Origin: an uncultured Hyphomonadaceae bacterium | GTDB taxonomy: Bacteria > Pseudomonadota > Alphaproteobacteria > Caulobacterales > Hyphomonadaceae | DNA: 8,251 nt | NCBI GenBank assembly: GCA_937873805.1 | Contig: CALMWO010000121.1 | Location: forward strand, 1-8,251 | Reading direction: 5' to 3' | Shown here: piece after piece, positions 6,508-8,251 of the stretch | Position numbering within the stretch: the stretch's first letter is position 1 | How the letters are laid out: each line of letters starts with the position of its first letter | Notes under the pieces: model-generated | Seen by the model: only the letters and a program-made list of their open reading frames with translations | Database searches by the model: none | Told to the model about the DNA's origin: nothing | Program-made: the position numbers and the translations under genes

Positions 6508-6924
6508 CTACTTCGCTCCGAGTTGCTTCAGCATTCCGCCCATGGGCGCGAGGTTGTAGCCGGCATCGCCTGCCGCCCCGATGATCTGCTCTGCATTTCC
6601 GCCATCGCCTGCTTGAGCGAGCGCCCACGCCGTCACCGACCGCGTGCCCGACCGGCAATAGGCCAGCGTCTTGCCCTTGGCCTGCGCTGCCGCCTTCACG
6701 GCGTCTGGCGTCGGCTGTCCCACGAACGGGGCATGAACATAGCTGAGGCCCGCCGCCTTCGCCGCCGCTTCGGCTTGTGCGGAACTCGGCTGGTCAGGCC
6801 CCTCGCCATCGGGACGATTGTTGATGATGTGCGTGTAGCCGAGCGCCGCCACCGCGGCGAATTCGTCCAGTTCAAGCTGCGGCGCAACCGCGAACTGTTC
6901 CGTCACCTGCCTGATATCGGCCAT
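6508..6924 (-). CDS. DUF442 / TIGR01244 family protein (rhodanese-like phosphatase/sulfurtransferase)
   Basis: A 138-residue soluble protein of the TIGR01244/DUF442 group. The conserved N-terminal part includes VTEQFAVAPQLELDEF and the GYTHIINNRPDGE signature. The active-site loop YCRSGTRS places Cys90 in a CxxGxR arrangement, as in rhodaneses, so a persulfide-carrying or phosphatase role is plausible. In Blh of Agrobacterium and Xylella this domain is fused to an MBL domain and linked to sulfide detoxification. Here the two are separate adjacent genes, which suggests a functional pair. The start at ATG 6924 is chosen because GGGAG lies 6 nt before it; the ATG at 6957 lacks such a site. The gene diverges from oppB across about 140 bases. 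Confidence 0.85.
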   Translation of the reverse strand: MADIRQVTEQFAVAPQLELDEFAAVAALGYTHIINNRPDGEGPDQPSSAQAEAAAKAAGLSYVHAPFVGQPTPDAVKAAAQAKGKTLAYCRSGTRSVTAWALAQAGDGGNAEQIIGAAGDAGYNLAPMGGMLKQLGAK

Positions 6925-7067
6925 GTCGCACTCCCAAACTCGTGTCAGGCGCGGCAATTTTGCCTTCTTGCGCCCGGACCCATGATACGCCTCATATAAG
7001 CCCGCCGCTGCGGAGGACGTAAGCCCTGCCTGTTCAGTCTAGTTCGTCCCCCCGATCTTCATCGGCA
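6925..7067. promoter_or_regulatory. Divergent promoter region between the DUF442 gene and oppB
   Basis: These 143 bases must hold promoters for both directions. On the plus strand, TATAAG (6995-7000) is a good -10 but has no clear -35 at 16-18 bases. TTGCGC at 6968-6973 is 21 bases away. GGAGG at 7012-7016 is a strong Shine-Dalgarno-like word without a start codon at a suitable distance. A small hairpin (7052-7065) stands directly before the oppB start. Confidence 0.35.
7052..7065 (+). promoter_or_regulatory. Hairpin immediately before the oppB start codon
   Basis: CCGAT (7052-7056) pairs with ATCGG (7061-7065) around the tetraloop CTTC, ending two bases before GTG 7068. No Shine-Dalgarno sequence lies between hairpin and start, so the fold occupies the place of a normal ribosome-binding site. 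Confidence 0.4.
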
Positions 7068-8021
7068 GTGGCTCGCCTCGCGTCGCGTATTCCGTGGGCC
7101 TACACCGGCCGGCGCATCCTTGCCGCCATCCCCACCATGCTGGCCATCATTACCGTGGCCTTCTTCATGATGCGCGCAGCGCCGGGCAGCCCCTATTCCA
7201 CCGAACGCAAGCTGACCCCCGCTGTCGAGGCAAACCTCAAGGCGCATATGGGCCTCGATAAGCCGCTTCACGAGCAGTACTTCGAATATCTCGGCAATGT
7301 CGTTCAGGGCGATCTCGGCCCGTCCATGCAGATCAGCGACAAGTCGGTGTCCGAACTGCTCGGAGAAGGCCTGCCCGTCTCGCTCACCATCGGCGGCCTA
7401 GCCATCACACTTGGCCTGTTCTTTGGCGTCATGCTCGGCGTCATCGCGGCGATGCGACAGAACTCCGCCGCCGATTACTCCGCGATGAGCATCGCGATGA
7501 TCGGCATCTCCATCCCCACCTTCGTCACCGGCCCGCTTCTCTCCCTTGTCTTCGGCGTCTGGCTGCACTGGTTCGCAGCTGGCGGTCTCGATCTCGGCCG
7601 CATGAACTTCCAGAACATCTTCCTGCCGATCGTCACTCTGGCCCTACCGCAGATCGCCATCATCTCGCGCCTGATGCGCGCCTCGATGATCGAAGTGCTG
7701 CGCTCCAATTCGGTCCGCACCGCCCGCGCCAAGGGCCTCAGCGAATTCCGCATCATGACGCGCCACGCCTTGCCTGCCGCCATCCTGCCCGTCGTCAGCT
7801 ATCTGGGCCCCGCCATTGTCGGCGTCATCACCGGCTCTGTCGTCATCGAGAGCGTCTTCGGCCTTCCCGGCGTCGGCTCATCCTTCATCGAGGGCGCTGT
7901 TACGCGCGACTACACCCGCGTCATGGGCGCGGTCATCCTCTATGGCGGCCTGATCATCGTGCTGAACCTGATCGCCGACATTCTCTACGCCATGCTGGAT
8001 CCGAAGGTGCGGTTCGAATGA
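7068..8021 (+). CDS. oppB: Oligopeptide ABC transporter permease OppB
   Basis: A 317-residue inner-membrane permease of the OppB/DppB family, one half of the channel for peptide import with OppC. The N-terminal FFMMRAAPGSPYSTER is close to the E. coli OppB segment FFMMRLAPGSPFTGER, which separates OppB from DppB and nickel permeases. Six membrane segments are expected. The cytoplasmic EAA-like coupling loop is at about residues 218-236 (TARAKGLSEFRIMTRHALP). GSVVIESVFGLPGVG and the ending LNLIADILYAMLDPKVR are typical. The start is GTG 7068: an in-frame stop at 7020-7022 limits extension and no other in-frame start precedes it. It lacks a Shine-Dalgarno sequence, which is odd. The ATG of oppC overlaps the oppB stop (ATGA), so the two are co-translated; binding protein and ATPase genes are expected beyond the window. 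Confidence 0.93.
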   Translation: MARLASRIPWAYTGRRILAAIPTMLAIITVAFFMMRAAPGSPYSTERKLTPAVEANLKAHMGLDKPLHEQYFEYLGNVVQGDLGPSMQISDKSVSELLGEGLPVSLTIGGLAITLGLFFGVMLGVIAAMRQNSAADYSAMSIAMIGISIPTFVTGPLLSLVFGVWLHWFAAGGLDLGRMNFQNIFLPIVTLALPQIAIISRLMRASMIEVLRSNSVRTARAKGLSEFRIMTRHALPAAILPVVSYLGPAIVGVITGSVVIESVFGLPGVGSSFIEGAVTRDYTRVMGAVILYGGLIIVLNLIADILYAMLDPKVRFE

Positions 8022-8251
8022 TCATGACCGCCGCCCCCGGCCAGAACGCCGAACTGCTCAACAAGGCCGCCATCAAGGGCCGCTCCCTGTGGGACGACAG
8101 CCTGCGCCGTCTTCTGGCGAACAAGGCCGCCATGGCCGGCTTCATCGTGCTCGGCCTGCTGACCCTGATCGCGATCGTTGGCCCCTTCGTCTGGCCACAC
8201 AAGTTCGACACCCAGTATCAGGACCAGCTCAGCATCGGCCCCACGCTCCAG
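8018..8251 (+). CDS. oppC: Oligopeptide ABC transporter permease OppC, N-terminal part
   Basis: The first 78 codons of the partner permease, cut by the window end. GRSLWDDSLRRLLANKAA followed by a hydrophobic helix (AGFIVLGLLTLIAIVGPFV) matches the OppC N-terminus of E. coli (GRSLWQDARRRFMHNRAA). The ATG at 8018 overlaps the oppB TGA by the ATGA arrangement typical of translational coupling. A second in-frame ATG at 8024 is an alternative start. A weak AAGG lies upstream near 8004. Confidence 0.9.
   Translation, partial: MIMTAAPGQNAELLNKAAIKGRSLWDDSLRRLLANKAAMAGFIVLGLLTLIAIVGPFVWPHKFDTQYQDQLSIGPTLQ

Noticed and set aside
6506..6658. Longer MBL protein starting at ATG 6658
   Set aside because: The extra 51 residues overlap the DUF442 C-terminus in another frame and are not conserved-looking; GTG 6505 has an SD and lies just after the DUF442 stop.

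Overview
The window reads as a GC-rich alphaproteobacterial chromosome. This is suggested by the codon use, the OppB/OppC and SppA sequence types, CCA-encoded tRNAs and dense gene packing; Hyphomonadaceae would fit, but that placement is inference. It is mostly ordinary housekeeping and transport sequence, plus one segment (about 338-3423) that looks like an old tRNA-integrated insertion.

Left to right: (1) the C-terminal end of an uncharacterised integral membrane protein (1-327). (2) A gene-poor stretch (328-612) holding a degenerate copy of the 3' end of tRNA-Gln and an operator-like dyad, CTGTCAATTGTGACAG. (3) A large penicillin-acylase/AHL-acylase-type Ntn hydrolase with a lipoprotein signal (627-2804). 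(4) About 590 bases without a convincing gene but with several hairpins (2805-3396). (5) tRNA-Gln(UUG) on the minus strand and tRNA-Pro(CGG) on the plus strand, divergently oriented. (6) sppA, a membrane-bound signal peptide peptidase of the long two-domain type (3841-5607). (7) A convergent, tightly packed minus-strand pair: a DUF442/TIGR01244 rhodanese-like phosphatase/sulfurtransferase gene followed by an MBL-fold hydrolase (6924 down to 5609). (8) The start of an oligopeptide ABC transporter operon, oppB complete and oppC cut by the window end (7068-8251).

The most interesting observation is the pair of imperfect direct repeats, 338-364 and 3397-3423. They match at 23 of 27 positions, all four differences are transitions, and both lie in the same orientation. 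The right copy is the functional 3' end of tRNA-Gln; the left copy looks like the displaced, decaying original end. They bracket the acylase gene and the gene-less stretch, as expected of an integrative element that entered at tRNA-Gln and has since lost its integrase. The acylase also has a dyad with lux-box-like CTG-N10-CAG spacing 51 nt upstream of its start codon, which raises a testable idea of quorum-linked control of a quorum-signal-degrading enzyme.

Functionally, sppA (membrane disposal of signal peptides) and opp (peptide uptake) both concern peptides, but they are separated by the opposite-strand pair and are unlikely to be co-transcribed. No CRISPR array, complete insertion sequence, integrase or toxin-antitoxin module is visible.
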